A stretch of DNA of 64,000 nt from Alopecurus myosuroides (taxonomy: Eukaryota > Streptophyta > Magnoliopsida > Poales > Poaceae), in NCBI GenBank assembly GCA_028641055.1, contig CM054058.1:499985919-500049918 (forward strand), written 5' to 3'. The notes under the pieces were generated by a model. That model was not told the DNA's origin. It saw nothing but the letters and a program-made list of their open reading frames with translations, and did not search any database. A program made the translations under genes and the position numbers. This document shows, piece by piece, positions 44,957 to 56,580 of the stretch (its first letter is position 1; every line of letters begins with the position of its first letter).

Positions 44957-45084
44957 CCCCGGGGACTGTCCCTTCCTACTCGGGGACTGCCCCTCCTAAC
45001 TCGGGGACTGTCGCATTCATTGAAGGAGTCCTTGCCGCGTGCACAAGGTCTCGGGGACTCGTCCCCGCCCCAGAAGAAGAAGAA

Positions 45085-46410
45085 GTGGTGGCTGATCCAA
45101 TGGAAGTGGACGAACCAGTGTTTCCCATCCGGGAGACACCGAGTTGGGCTCTGCCCATATTATCCTTTCTAAAAGACGGCACCTTGCCGAATGATGAGGT
45201 TACCTCGAGGCAAATTCAGAGAAGATCCAAGGGCTATACAATCCTCAGAGATGTGCTGCATAGAAGAAGTCCTACTGGTGTGCTGCAACGCTGTGTAGAG
45301 CCAGAAGAGGGAGAAGAAATACTGGTGGAGATATACCAAGGAGAATGCGGGCATCACGCCTCTTCTCGGGCTCTGGTCAACAAGGCTTTTTGGCATGGCT
45401 TCTTTTGGCTGACTGCCCTGAAGCAAGCTGAAGATATTGTGAGAAAGTGCAATGGCTGCCAAAGATTCGCACGTAAGATTCATATGCCAGCTTCCGAGTT
45501 GAAGACCATTCCCATTACTTGGCCATTTGCTGTTTGGTGCTTGGATATGGTGGGTCCTTTCAAGCCGGCTAGAGGCAACATGACGCACATTCTGGTCATA
45601 GTTGACAAGTTCACGAAGTGGATCGAGGTGAAGCCTATTCGGAAGTGTGATGGAACCACTGCTGTGAGTTTCCTAAAGGATGTGATCCTGAGGTATGGCT
45701 ACCCGCACAGCATTATCATGGATAATGGCACAAACTTTGCTGAAGGCAGGTTTGCAAGGTTCTGCAGAGATAAGCGCATTCGGCTAGATGTTGCATCTGT
45801 TGCGCATCCCGCCTCCAATGGGCAAGTGGAAAGAGCAAATGGCATGGTGCTATCAGGCATAAAGCCAAGGATGATTGAGCCGCTGCTGAAAACACCTGGG
45901 TGTTGGCTAGACGAGTTGCCAACGGTGTTGTGGAGTCTAAGGACTACCCCTAACCGGTCAACCGGCTACACGCCATTCTTTCTGGTTTATGGAGCTGAGG
46001 CCGTGTTGCCTACTGACCTAGAGCATGACTCGCCCCGTGTAACGCTCTACACGGAGGCAGAGGCTAGAGAAGCTCGAGAAAATGATGTTGACCTGCTGGA
46101 AGAAGTAAGAGAGCTAACGCTGTCACGTTCAGCTGTTTACCAGCAAAACTTGAGGCGTTATCACAGCCGGAAAGTGAACCCAAGGGTTTTCCGAGTAGGA
46201 GACATGGTGCTTAGGCTCGTGCAGCGCACAGCCGGGATGCACAAGCTATCTCCTCCGTGGGAAGGACCGTTCATTGTGAGCAAGGCTCTACACAATGATT
46301 CCTATTACCTTGTTGACGCACAGCCATCCCAGAAGAACAGGCCGGATAGAGCAGGGAAGGAATCCAAGCGCCCTTGGAATGTAGCCCTACTCCGCCGTTT
46401 TCATTCGTGA
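45085..46410 (+). pseudogene. Tat-1 integrase
   Basis: A 441-codon open frame holds a full integrase. The zinc-binding H-H-C-C module is seen in CGHHASSRALVNKAFWHGFF and VRKCNGCQRFARK. The catalytic D-D-E core has Asp in CLDMVGPFKPARG, Asp in IIMDNGTNFAEGRF and Glu in HPASNGQVERANGMV. The C-terminal segment (VFRVGDMVLRLV, LSPPWEGPFIV and the closing RPWNVALLRRFHS) is intact. There is no chromodomain, as expected for Tat elements. The domain has no internal stop, but the frame differs from that of the RNase H, so a frameshift lies in the CTCGGGGACTG-repeat linker at 44957-45084. Integrase inserts element cDNA into chromosomes. Confidence 0.9.
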
Positions 46411-47053
46411 GCAAATTATGTATGTACTCTCTTATCCGAGTTAAACTTCTATTCAGCAATCTGAAATTAAACTCGGGGACTGCCCTCGTCCAAACTGTTC
46501 CTTGTGGTTACTTTTCTTTACTTTGTCTATTCGGTTGAACCACTTAGAATTTCAAAAGCATACAAAGTAGTGTGTTTAAACTCACAGGACACTCTGCGAC
46601 TCTGCTGCTGTCCGCAACCCGGCTTCATGGCAAGCCAGAAAACAAGCCAAAGAGTCAATGAACACATGAAAAATTGCAAAGGAAAGGAAGCGTGTGGCAA
46701 CCGAGTAGAGTGTTTTTTGCTGTTTTTTCTTTCCGGCTAAGTGGTGGGCAGCGTTACTATGAATTTTTCTAAGTGGCTAAGTATTTGAAACTCCTACTTT
46801 GAACTCTTGTGACTCGACTACCAACAAAGCAACAAGTTGCAGGTAAGAGCTGAGATAAAAAGGAAAGAGCAGATAAAAAATGCAACTCGGGGACTTGCAT
46901 ACTAACGCAACCCGGCATTGATCCAAAATCGCTCAACTATCAAGTAGCAAATTTCAAACTGGAATAAAAAAGGAGTAGCAACAAAGACTTAATTGTTTAG
47001 ATACATCTGCACCCGGCATCCCGGGGATCTCATGAAAGTTTTAAGATAAAGTT
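46411..47053. other. spacer between integrase and antisense gene
   Basis: Noncoding sequence with AACTCGGGGACT motifs at 46469 and 46883. It is the region where the sense pol transcript and the antisense transcript would converge; no terminator signal is clear. Confidence 0.5.
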
Positions 47054-50000
47054 TCAGGCAGCAGCATCGTGAGTAGTGGCGGTGTCGTCCGCAGCGGTCT
47101 TCTCGGAGTTGGCCTTCTCGGCGTCAGCTTCAGCATCAACGTCCATGGCGGTGGCTTGCTCAGAGGTAGCAGTGGCCACCGAGATGGGATCGGTGGCCGA
47201 AGTGGAAGCAGCGGACTGGGTCACCAACTCGGTGGTGACGTTGGCATCCTGGCCCTCGTCTTCCGGCTCCTCGTCGCTATCTGCAGCAACCTTGCCCTTC
47301 CCCTTCCCGGATTCCTCCTCGTCATCAACCTCGAAGGCACTCAAGCCCTCCGACTCGGTATCCTCGTCCTCATCTTCATCTTCACCCTCGCTCTCCGCCT
47401 CGGTGTCAGGCTCGGTGGGGCCATCGAGGAAGAGGGTGTCCACGTAGAAGGCGATCTCGTACGCAACTGCCTTGCGGCGTGCAACGCAGTCGGCATCATC
47501 TGACCACTTGGAGCCTTGGCGCAACTCGAGGATGGTGTCGAGGTTCAGGTTCTCGTACCAGCTGCATATGAAACGAAGCAGCAGATCGGCGCCTGCCCGA
47601 GCTGCGGACGCACGCCATTTCTTCAGCTCGGCCTTTGCGCCATTAAGCTTCTCGGAGAGCGCGCGAAGAGTTTTGGGCGCAGATTCACGAGGCCAGAATA
47701 GATCGTGAAGCTTGAAGGCTGTGGACACCAGGCTGGAGCTAAATCCCTTAAGCTGGCGGAGCTACGACTTGATACTCGTGAGGTCATCATCGATTGAAGA
47801 TTTGGTGTTTATGGGCAGTCCTTTTTCAGCTCGGATTTCTTGCGCCTTAGCCAAAGCAGGCGTGCTAGCCGCGCAGAGATCAGGGAAGATATCTGAGAGT
47901 GCTATCAGAAAGAATTAGATATGGAAGCAAAGAGGAGAAGCAAACCAAGCCAAACAGCAGAAGAAGAAGGGAACAGCTAGGTACAGAGAAGCGCAGACTT
48001 ACTGTTAAGGTCAATGAGTAGCGCGTGCAGCTTGTTCTTCCAGGCCTCCTCATCGGCAATATGCCTATCCTCGACTAGGCGTGCGGTGCCAAGCTGGCGC
48101 ATGAGATCCTCATTGCATTTCTTGAGCACCTCGATTTCCGCCTCGAGGGCCCTCTCCTTGGCCCTGGCTGCTGCCTTGACTTTGTCCTTCTCGGCGGCTT
48201 GGTTTAGGACATCCTGGAGAGCCGTCTTCAGTTGGACTTGCATCTGTTCGAACTCGGCGCGCTCGGCGACGCGTTCGTTCTTAAGCTCTGCTTCTTGGCT
48301 CTCTAGTTGCTGCTTCACCTCCGCGGGCTTCAAGCAATTGAGATGCTCCTCACGGAACTTCTTGTACTCTTCTGCGGAAAGAAACAGCACGATGAGCAGA
48401 AGAAACAAGAAAAAGAAAAAAAACAAGAGCAGAAGGATCAGCAACTCACCTTCCAGCTCCTTGATCTTGCTCTCGGCGGAGGCGGTGAAGACGTGGCAGT
48501 GCTCGTGCTGCTCTTGCAATTCTTTGAATTTGTCTGCAGAGAAAACGGAGTTAGAGCAAAAAGCAAATGCGGGCGTAAACACAAAACGCATTAACCGAAT
48601 AGCTAGAAGCTTACTCTCAATTTCACAAATTTGGAGGGCACGGTCCAGCGCCGCCTTCTCCGTCGCAGCATCGTCCTTGTGCTCGGCCTCAAGGGCCGCG
48701 ATGCGTCTCCTTGCGATGCTGTGATTCCAGAGCAGCCGCCGGAACAAGTTCGTCCTCTTCAAAAGGCTATTCTGCGAAGGAGAAAGGAAGGAAGTTAGAG
48801 GAAGTTTTGGAAGATTAGGCCCGAGAAGACGGCTACTCGGTTGAGCACCCGTCTACTCGGCCCGAATCTCGGGGACTGGGTAATGGCTAAGGAGAAAGAA
48901 GAAGAACAGAGGAGAAAAGAAACCGCAACTCGGAACAAGCAAAAGAAACTTACAGCGTATGTCTGCTCCACGTCCTCGGCGGCTTTGAAGGAGGACGTAC
49001 AGCTTGGCGGGCAGCGTGCTGGTGTCGGAGGCAATGGTCATTGGATTGGCGCCGAGATCGGCTTTGTTCCAATCAAGGCGGTAGTGGTCAAGGTCCTCGC
49101 CCAGCACGCTGCCGTCCCACTGCTTGATGCCATGGGCAGCACTCTCCCAGACCTTGTCGATGAAACCAACTCGGTCCACAACCTGCATCAGCCCTTCAGA
49201 TATGATCACCCGCTTCGCGCGAGTAGATCTCGATGGGCTTCTTGACCTTCAGTTTGGAGTCCACTGCCTGGGCTGGGCCGGCCTTTAGGGCAGAGATGCG
49301 CTGATCGCCTTTGGTCAAGGTGATGCCGTATTGCCTGGACGAAGATGGTATGTACGACGGCCAGACGCCTGGTGCCCGAGCAGCACTTGACGCTTCGCCA
49401 GCCGATCCACCAGGAGCGCCAATTGTAAGCTGCGTGCTCTTCGCAGCTGCCTTTCCGCTTGACTTGGGCGGCGGCATCAGAGCAGAATCCTGCGCAGCCT
49501 GGCGCGGTGGGTTCCTGCGAACAGCTGTGGCTTCAGATTTGATGACTTTCTTGCCGGCAGTGTCCGTCCGAGAAGCGGACGGAAGCACTTGGCGTGAGGT
49601 AGGAGGCTGCTGCTGCGGGGATGCGGTCTTCTTGGCGCTTGGCTTAGGCGGAAGGTTTGGCGCAGTCTTGGTGGTACTTTTGGTTGGTGGAGGGCTCGGC
49701 GCAGTTGGCGGAGTAGCCTGCTGGGTAGGCGGCACAACGGGCCGGCTACCCGGCGCAACATCTGGCTGCGCCTGATCGTGCAGGACTGGCTCCGCTGCAG
49801 TCTTCTCAACCCGCTGCTCGGCAGCGGGATTGACGTCTTCTGTTTCTTCAACCCGCAGCGTGGCCGCAGGGTCATCTTGAACGGCAGCTTCATCTGCCTG
49901 CTGCTCGGGGTTCGCATCTTGCCGCTCAAGGGCGGCAAGGTCTTGGTGCTCGGTTTCTTGCTCGATATTCTCCCCAGCTGAGGCAGCTGGGGGAGAAGGT

Positions 50001-50523
50001 GGTGTGTCATCATGAGCAGCATCCTGCGCGCCCTGGTCCGCGTAGGCATGCTGCTCCATGTTCTCGTCTTGATCACCAGCGCCCGTGTTCTCGGCGCTAA
50101 CGTCTCCTTCTTCAATCTTCACAGGAGAGGGCGCACGCGTCCTATCCCGTGGTGCTGGCTCTTCATCATCCTCGGAGAGGTCAACAAGCTCATCGATATC
50201 GATGACTGATTTCCTCTTGGAGCTTGTGGGGGCTGCGGCAGCGTCAGCATCCAGAGGGTCGCTGGAAGAAAAAGGACGTTCAGAAACAGAAAAGGGGAAG
50301 AGAACACCGAGAAGCAGCAGCGGAATGCAACTTGCATGAAGGTTACTTACCCCTTGCGGGTGGGGAGTTGCCTTCTGGCAGTGGTGATCTTCTTCTTCTT
50401 CTCGGTCTTCTTGGGCTTCTTGGCGGCAGGATCTTGGGCACCGCTGCCTGTCCTTTTCCGGATGTTAGGAGCAGCCACCGAGAGAGGGTCAACATCAATG
50501 ATATCCTCGTCCTCCTCGGCTAC
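47054..50523 (-). pseudogene. spliced antisense gene of Tat-1, 5' end cut off
   Basis: Six exons on the minus strand fit GT-AG borders: (cut)-50351, 50261-48954, 48771-48615, 48533-48450, 48371-48003 and 47901-47054. Four of the donors read GTAAGT and most acceptors are TCCAG-, CGCAG- or TGCAG-like. The product begins acidic and Lys-rich, then has a Pro/Ala/Gln-rich disordered region, a folded block (VVDRVGFIDKVWESAAHGIK, HYRLDWNKADLGANPMTIAS), a long coiled coil (exons C-E), a second folded block (LVSTAFKLHDLFWPRESAPK, WRASAARAGADLLLRFICSW) and an acidic tail. Two frameshifts in the second exon (near 49205 and 48990) and a TAG at 47764-47762 disable it. Antisense ORFs are known in several Tat-lineage grass elements; the function is unknown. 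The Tekay-like LTR cuts it at 50524. Confidence 0.8.
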
Positions 50524-51380
50524 TGTAACATCCCAAGTATGAAAAACCACCCCTTAGAATGTTTGTTTCATGTTTATTACAGTATTGCATCATGTCATCA
50601 TATTGTTTTCATGTTGTTTGCATTTGTTTCTTAATTGTTGCATCTGTTTTTCCCTGTTTTCACAATTCAAATTTAAACTCTTTACAAACAATTGTTTCAT
50701 ACTTGCTCTGTTACAACATTTGAAATAAAAATCACAAATAAAAACAACCAATTTGTTTCATTTTATTCCATAGTGATCACTTGTTAAAATGATGGTTTTA
50801 AATCAATCATTTAAATTCCAAATCATATTTAAAAATTCAAATCAAGCATCAAACAGCAACCAATTTGAATTCATGCAAATTATAAAACAAATTTAATCAA
50901 TGGGTTATAATTAACATAGGGGTTACCCTATTTAAAAGTTGGTTTTTATTAATGATCATTTAATATTAAAATTTTACCCAAATTTGATTTAAATTCAAAC
51001 AGCAAACAAATTTCAAACTTTTTGAAAATAAAAGTTAACACCTGTTTGCAAATGGCCTAAGGAACTCCCCCTAATTTTTCCAAATTTTTTTACTAACCCA
51101 AAACCCATCATTTTCTTCCAAATCCTAATTCAGCAAAAAAAAGAGGAGAAATAAAAAAATTTAAAACGAATTTTGGCGCCAACAGGGAGAGTGGGCTGCG
51201 CCCAGCCCACTTCTCCATTTCCTTCCCCTCGCGCGGCAAGCCCAGCCCGCCACTTACTCAAAAAATGGTTCGTTTTTTTCTTTCGTTCTATTTCTGCCGT
51301 CACCCCCGTGTACGGCGGCCATCGGAGCGAGCCACGGCGGCAATCTGCGCGTCCGACGGCCACCAGCGCCCCCGCACCCC

Positions 51381-51386
51381 TATAAG
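51381..51386 (+). promoter_or_regulatory. LTR TATA box
   Basis: CACCCCTATAAGATCCCC lies just before the C-rich leader ACCCTAGGCTCC, a typical plant promoter arrangement. Confidence 0.6.
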
Positions 51387-53187
51387 ATCCCCCTAGGGCA
51401 GCGCGCCGTGCCCCGAAACCCTAGGCTCCTGTCTCCCCCTCGCTCCGCCGCCAAATTCTCGCTCCCCGCCACTCTCCCCTCGCTCTGAACCTCGCCGGAG
51501 ATGTTCATCTCTGAACTTCCGATGTCTGCCGCCGCCTCCGTTCGCCACTCGCCCACCTAGCTTCAGAAATCGAACCATCCTTTCCCCCGCTAGCGTTTGG
51601 ACACCGGAGGGAGCACGGTGACCCCCTGGATACGCGCCGCCGTCCACGACCACTCCGCCGCCGTCTGCCCCGAGCTCTGCCACCCCTCCAATCGACGGTG
51701 AGCCACCGTGGCACCCATCCCCTCCTCCCTCTCTGTTGCTCGCAATCACCACAGCACCGTGCACGTCCACCGCATCCAACCGCAGCAACCACGAGCGCAT
51801 CCTCCACGGCAGATCATCGCCGGCGACGTCCTCTGTCAGAGTGCAGCGCGCGCGTCCAAAATTCAGTTAACGCTTCCTCTGAAGCTCAACCTCACTGCGA
51901 GTCTGTTCCTGTCAAAACTGAAGCAGCAACGCAGTGGTTGCACTGCTCTGTCGCACGCGTGCGGTCGCGTGTTCGATTCCCGGCTAAGCGATTAAAAAGC
52001 CACCCCTTTTTGCGCGCGTGGCTGACATCCGTGACCCACCCGTCAGCGGGCCTCACTGCCACGCACGCGCGCGCGCGCCACGCTGGCCACAGGCCCACGG
52101 GGCAGAGGCTGTGGGTAGTTACAGCGCGGTAACAAAAGTTTCTGCACGTTTCTGTTTCAAAAATAGAACCTTTTTTATTACAGTTTGGTCCTCAATTTTA
52201 ATTTGTTAATAACTTTCAAAATATAACTCTAAATAACAAAAGTAAAATATGTTTATTGTTCTAAATTAAATTGTCTATCCAACTATGCCATTTGTTTCCT
52301 GTTTTGAATTTTCAAAATGCAATTCAAATTTGAATTCAAATAATTCAATTGTAATTTGCTAAATTGCAAAACTAAATCATAATAAATCCAAATCATGCAA
52401 ATAAAATATGTTTTCAATGCTATTTCAAATAACCTATTCAAATATAAATTTTGTTTCATGGTTTGAATAATTTAAATTGCTTAAATAATTTAAACCTTAT
52501 TTAAATCATTTAAAATTGCTAAAATCATTACTTGCTCAATTTAAATTATTTTTGAACATGCAAAATATGTTTTCAAACCACCAAAGTATAACCTTTTCAA
52601 ATGTGAATTTGAAATTATGTTTTGAGCAAATAAAATTCAAATAAAATTCATGCTTGTTTTAAATTCATTTAAAACTTGTTTAATTTTGCTTAAGTCATAA
52701 TAAATTCATCCTAATGCCTTTTTCAATATTTGAAACATGTAATCCACCCAAAATTTCATGATCTTTTCAAATATGAATTTTGTTATTTGTTTTGAACAAT
52801 TTAAATTGGTGAAAACAACAACTACTTGTGTGTGTCACCTTAATGAACCAAAAAATTCTTTAACTTAATAAATAAAATTCTAAATTGCTAAACCTCATTT
52901 CAAATTGGTTCTAATGTTGTTATTTTGTTGTTTTCCTCATGCATGCATCATACTAATCCACCTTCACCTGTTGATTAGTGGGAAAACAAATAATCTAACC
53001 AAAATCCATGGGCTTTTCATATGCAACTCAAAATTGCATATGTGTCCATTTAAATTGTGTTACCATGACACTTAGTTTATTTTGATGCATCCATTAACTT
53101 GACATGCATCATCCTATGATTGTGCACTATGCCATGATATTGATTGTTTATCTTCCTGTATTGTTTGTTTGCTTCTTCTCGGATAGA

Positions 53188-53257
53188 CGACGACGTTGAG
53201 ACCGACGATCTTTACGACACCCCTTCTGAGGATCTAGCTCAGTACCCGGCTACTGGG
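53188..53257 (+). other. putative acidic exon 1 inside the LTR
   Basis: A TTCTCGGATAG acceptor is followed by a frame reading DDDVETDDLYDTPSEDLAQY and PATGFAG, then a GCAAGT donor (GC-AG type). Base composition changes sharply from the AT-rich DNA before it. It may join the acidic segment at 54478. Confidence 0.4.
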
Positions 53258-54477
53258 TTTGCAGGCAAGTTATCACTCACATGAACCATTGTGTTCCTTT
53301 CAACATTGGTTACCGATACTTTCCGTTGTCTATATTTGCTAGCCCTATGTATCGTTGCTTCTGTTACGAACCTATCACATGATACCCTGAACCCTGATAT
53401 TGCCTCACCTCCAGTCCTAAAACCCCGTTGCTTGGGCCCGTGTCTTACTAGCATGCTTAGGGTTGTTTTGCTCGAGTCTGTTATCAGTTACTTTCTGTTA
53501 TCATATCTGCTTATATTCTGGGGCTCGATGTTAAACAACAACCTGTTAATTTGAGGTAATAATAATTTGCTGATAAGGCACCGGCAGGAGGCCCGGCGTG
53601 GTTTTGAGGCCTGCTAGTGTCGACCCTAATAGGAAAAGGGTCTTGTCTACTGATCCATGATGAGCGCACTATCCGCATGTGGGAAGCGTGTATGGGCGCC
53701 CCCCCTCAATTTGATTCGATTCGCATCTCGTCCAAATCACCACACTTAGTTCGGGCTTTCCATTTGATGCACGCATATGCAGGTACGAACCCGAGGCCAG
53801 GGTGGAACTTTTGTAGTCGGCATTTAGGGCGGCGTGGTCTTCCAGTGCTATGAGGGTCCCCTTTTCTTCGTGGGGCTCGATTAGCCGCGCACGCACATCA
53901 CGTGGTGCTTTGGGCTTGATGCGAAGAAGAGTTGAGTTGTGTTGAGTGCCCCGCTTGGTGGGAAAGGCCTTCCATCTGGCGGGTTATTCTTACGTGTACG
54001 GCCAAATTGGTGCACCCCTGCAGGGATAAATCTTCTCGAGAAGCCGTGTTTTCCGCGGTTATGGTTGACTTGGTGAAAGTACTGGCTAACAAGTACTCAG
54101 AACAACTTACACCTAACTAATGATAACTTGACTAGTAATAGGCTCATTGACACAACAATTTGATCCATCATTAATCCAACTGTGTGAGTTATCCTCGGAT
54201 TGCTTCTTTGGATAAGGGGCGAGATCCAGGATGGGTTTGTTTGGTGGTTAGCGATAGTTGGTTACGATACGTTATCTTATCCCTTTCCGTTAGACCGGAA
54301 GTTGTAGTATGTTCTGTAGTTGGTTAGTGCAGCCAGTTGCAGCATCTTTTATACCTTTTCCTCCGTTGATCCCAAGGCATCTGTGCTTGGTGTTGACGGG
54401 CTACACTTTGGTGAACTGTGAGTCTTGCTTGCCAGTACGTCTATGTACTGACCCCTTTGGGGCTGTGGTTTCCGCAG

Positions 54478-54542
54478 ACTACGCTTACGAGGATCCAGGT
54501 GACGGCTACTACGTGGAGTTTGACGAGGCTGCTGACGAGTAG
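54478..54542 (+). other. putative acidic exon 2 inside the LTR
   Basis: After a GTTTCCGCAG acceptor the frame reads YAYEDPGDGYYVEFDEAADE and stops at 54540-54542. Like the segment at 53188 it is strongly acidic and rich in Tyr. The pairing of the two is my inference. Confidence 0.4.
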
Positions 54543-55017
54543 TTAGCGGACCCGGGCAGGATCCGAGACATCGTGGATGGGCTCCGTTTTCTTTTCATTC
54601 CCGGCTTCTTAAGCCTATTTGGATTTGTCTGTACTCAGACCCCTTTGAATGCTTCCGCTGAGTTGTAATGATGTTATGTTGGGACATGTGTCCTCTGGAT
54701 GATTGTATTTGCTATTCTCTGCCCTAGTGAGGGCCAGTTGCAACTTATTTCAATCTTTTGTGTCTTAGAGATATGTTGTGTTATCATCTTGTTCAAAGCC
54801 GTTGACGTACCATGTGTGTATGGTATGAAGTACGTCAATGGTAGTGTCCTGATTTCTACGGGATAGTTTACATCGACGGTGAATAGTAAAGATTGGTTGT
54901 CACACATAAGTGTTGGCCTACTCGTAAGAGATGCGGGTGCCGGTAAGCCCCGTAATCCAATCAAAATACTGTTCAGTTCGTACGATGAGTATCCTCTAGA
55001 AGTCTGGGTGCGACAAA

Positions 55018-55031
55018 TGGTATCAGAGCCT
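55018..55031 (+). other. primer binding site (initiator tRNA-Met type)
   Basis: TGGTATCAGAGCCTGG begins two bases after the LTR end and is the canonical plant initiator-methionine primer site. Confidence 0.9.
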
Positions 55032-55555
55032 GGTCTGCCTGTAGGATCCCTTTTACTGGTCGCAGTTGTGTCTAGAATCTATTTTGTAGCTATATAGGAA
55101 AAATGAAACGTGAGAGTAGGAATTCTGCCATTTTTCTTCTTTCCCCACCCACCCACCCTTTTCTGGTAAGGAAGTGCAACGTTGTTTTCTGTTCTCACCT
55201 AAACTTTCAAGTTAGGATTTCACGTATCTCGGTTTCTCAAGGATAGTTATGTCTACTAGACCATAGGAATGGAGGTGGTTGTGACATGATTTATCATGTT
55301 GCCTACTCATGATTGAGAACGGAGGCGTGTAAGCCCCGGAAGCAAATCCTCTATTCCTTAAGCAGTAGATATTGATCCTTCAGAAGCCCGGATGGGTTTT
55401 TCCGTAGTACCTCAGCAGTTTTGGTCTCGTGTTTCCCGATGTTGCTTCAATATCCTGTTCTTCTCAACATCCTTTTCGTCCGTTGAAACCTTGTTGTTGC
55501 TTTCCACTTCAGTTCTCTACCGGCGTCTAATCAAAACTTCCCCGGTCATCTGCAG
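55032..55555. other. leader between primer site and pre-gag ORF
   Basis: Noncoding. It ends in a CATCTGCAG acceptor-like sequence just before ATG 55556, suggesting that the ORF is reached by splicing. Confidence 0.4.
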
Positions 55556-56413
55556 ATGGATCTCAGGTTCTTCCCGCAGGTGGTTCGGATGACTCGTTGC
55601 GAGAGCACTGCCGGTTATCCGGAGATGCTGAGAGACATGGTCACTTATCTGGGGTTCCATTGGGCACCAAAGTACCAGGTCTACGAGCAGCAGCGAGAGT
55701 TTGACCAGACCTACTACCAGGCTATCGTCTACATTCTTTCAGATGATGGCATGAGCGTTGTCCACCGCTACGAGGCAGTAGGTTCCATAGTGGATATGGT
55801 CGTGCAGCAGGCAGCTTACGTGAGTCTCACCGTCCTCCGTGCTGACTACTGGGGGTTTGACGATTCTATCTATCGCCACATCCCCCGTGGTTACATCACT
55901 TCAGCGGGAGCTCACTTCACCCTCTACGACAACCTGGTTGTCTACGAGCATGATAACACCAGGCTGCACACCACCGCTCAGTTTGTGAGGCACAGTGACG
56001 TTGTTGCCACCACACTTTCTCAGGAGTTGGCCTCAGTCAGGGAGCAGCTCTACCTTGCTTTGACTCGTCTGGCTACGTACACCACAGACTTTGTTGGAGA
56101 TGAGCGTTTTGCACGTTTCCATCAGGCAGTTGGACTAGTTTGCCAGATGCTGGAGGTTACGAGCCGATCAGAGGTCCACTCCTCAACCTCGGAGCTGGTT
56201 ACACTGGGATTCCACGCTTTGGAGCACAGGGAGACGACGCTTTCTACTTCACCACACCGAGAGTCGCTCTCAGAGCAGTCCCGATCTACGTGGATCGTCG
56301 TTCTACCTACTTCCGTGGGATTCCTCCTCACCGTATCTCTCGTCGTACTACTCACCGCCGTCCTGCGTGATGAGCATGGGAGTACCGATGTATCCATTCA
56401 TAGCTATGTTTAG
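55556..56413 (+). CDS. extra ORF before gag, unknown function
   Basis: A 285-codon ORF begins at ATG 55556 directly after an AG. It reads MDLRFFPQVVRMTRCESTAG, MVTYLGFHWAPKYQVYEQQR, SVVHRYEAVGSIVDMVVQQA and LRADYWGFDDSIYRHIPRGY, with YDNLVVYEHDNTRL and VVATTLSQELASVREQLYLA farther on. From about 56130 the alternative frame (PDAGGYEPIRGPLLNLGAGY and PIYVDRRSTYFRGIPPHRIS, ending near 56370) looks more protein-like than the annotated one, so a frameshift near 56130 is likely. I recognise similar pre-gag ORFs in grass gypsy elements of this type but know no function. It has no gag, protease or polymerase motif. It is separated from gag by a short stretch that ends in an acceptor-like TTCAG. Confidence 0.6.
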   Translation: MDLRFFPQVVRMTRCESTAGYPEMLRDMVTYLGFHWAPKYQVYEQQREFDQTYYQAIVYILSDDGMSVVHRYEAVGSIVDMVVQQAAYVSLTVLRADYWGFDDSIYRHIPRGYITSAGAHFTLYDNLVVYEHDNTRLHTTAQFVRHSDVVATTLSQELASVREQLYLALTRLATYTTDFVGDERFARFHQAVGLVCQMLEVTSRSEVHSSTSELVTLGFHALEHRETTLSTSPHRESLSEQSRSTWIVVLPTSVGFLLTVSLVVLLTAVLRDEHGSTDVSIHSYV

Positions 56414-56580
56414 TTATCCTTTGGCTTTCGAACCATGTAATGGTGTGTTGGTTATTCTGATGTATTTGAACATGTGATGATGTACCTGTTGGTTATCTAT
56501 TCATGCGTCGGAATAATCTATCTTGCGGTTACCAAGTCTATCCTTTTCTGTTGTTGTGCTAAAATGCATGTCTATTCAGG

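Larger units (their letters stand above)
28858..50523 (+). mobile_element. Tat-lineage Ty3/gypsy element (Tat-1)
   Basis: The order is 5' LTR, primer site, gag, protease, reverse transcriptase, RNase H (including a second archaeal-type RNase H, the Tat hallmark), integrase, a noncoding spacer and a spliced antisense gene. CACTA-3 interrupts it at 34777-44452. On the right it is cut inside the antisense gene by the LTR of a Tekay-like element at 50524, so its 3' LTR lies outside the window. It sits inside the CACTA-2 transposase gene; the five bases before its LTR are TCCGA, the expected target duplication. Stops and frameshifts are distributed through the sense genes. Confidence 0.85.
50524..55015 (+). 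repeat. 4,492-bp 5' LTR of the Tekay-like element
   Basis: It begins TGTAACATCCCAAG and ends GGTGCGACA, directly before AATGGTATCAGAGC. The U3 part (50524 to about 51400) is AT-rich and ends in a TATA box at 51381. A GC-rich leader follows (51400-52130), then about 1 kb of very AT-rich DNA (52140-53150) and two short acidic coding-like exons (53190-53257, 54478-54542). Large ORFs in the GC-rich leader on both strands are not credible. Confidence 0.75.

Noticed and set aside
48014..48724. 236-codon serine-rich open frame on the plus strand
   Set aside because: It lies opposite the coiled-coil exons of the antisense gene, crosses their introns, and has no protein signature.
51393..52132. Open frames in the GC-rich leader of the 4.5-kb LTR
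   Set aside because: They are present on both strands with Arg/Pro-rich composition typical of GC-rich DNA; the region follows a TATA box and is better read as an untranslated leader.
56122..56397. Minus-strand open frame opposite the pre-gag ORF
   Set aside because: It has no protein-like features and is opposite a better supported plus-strand frame.
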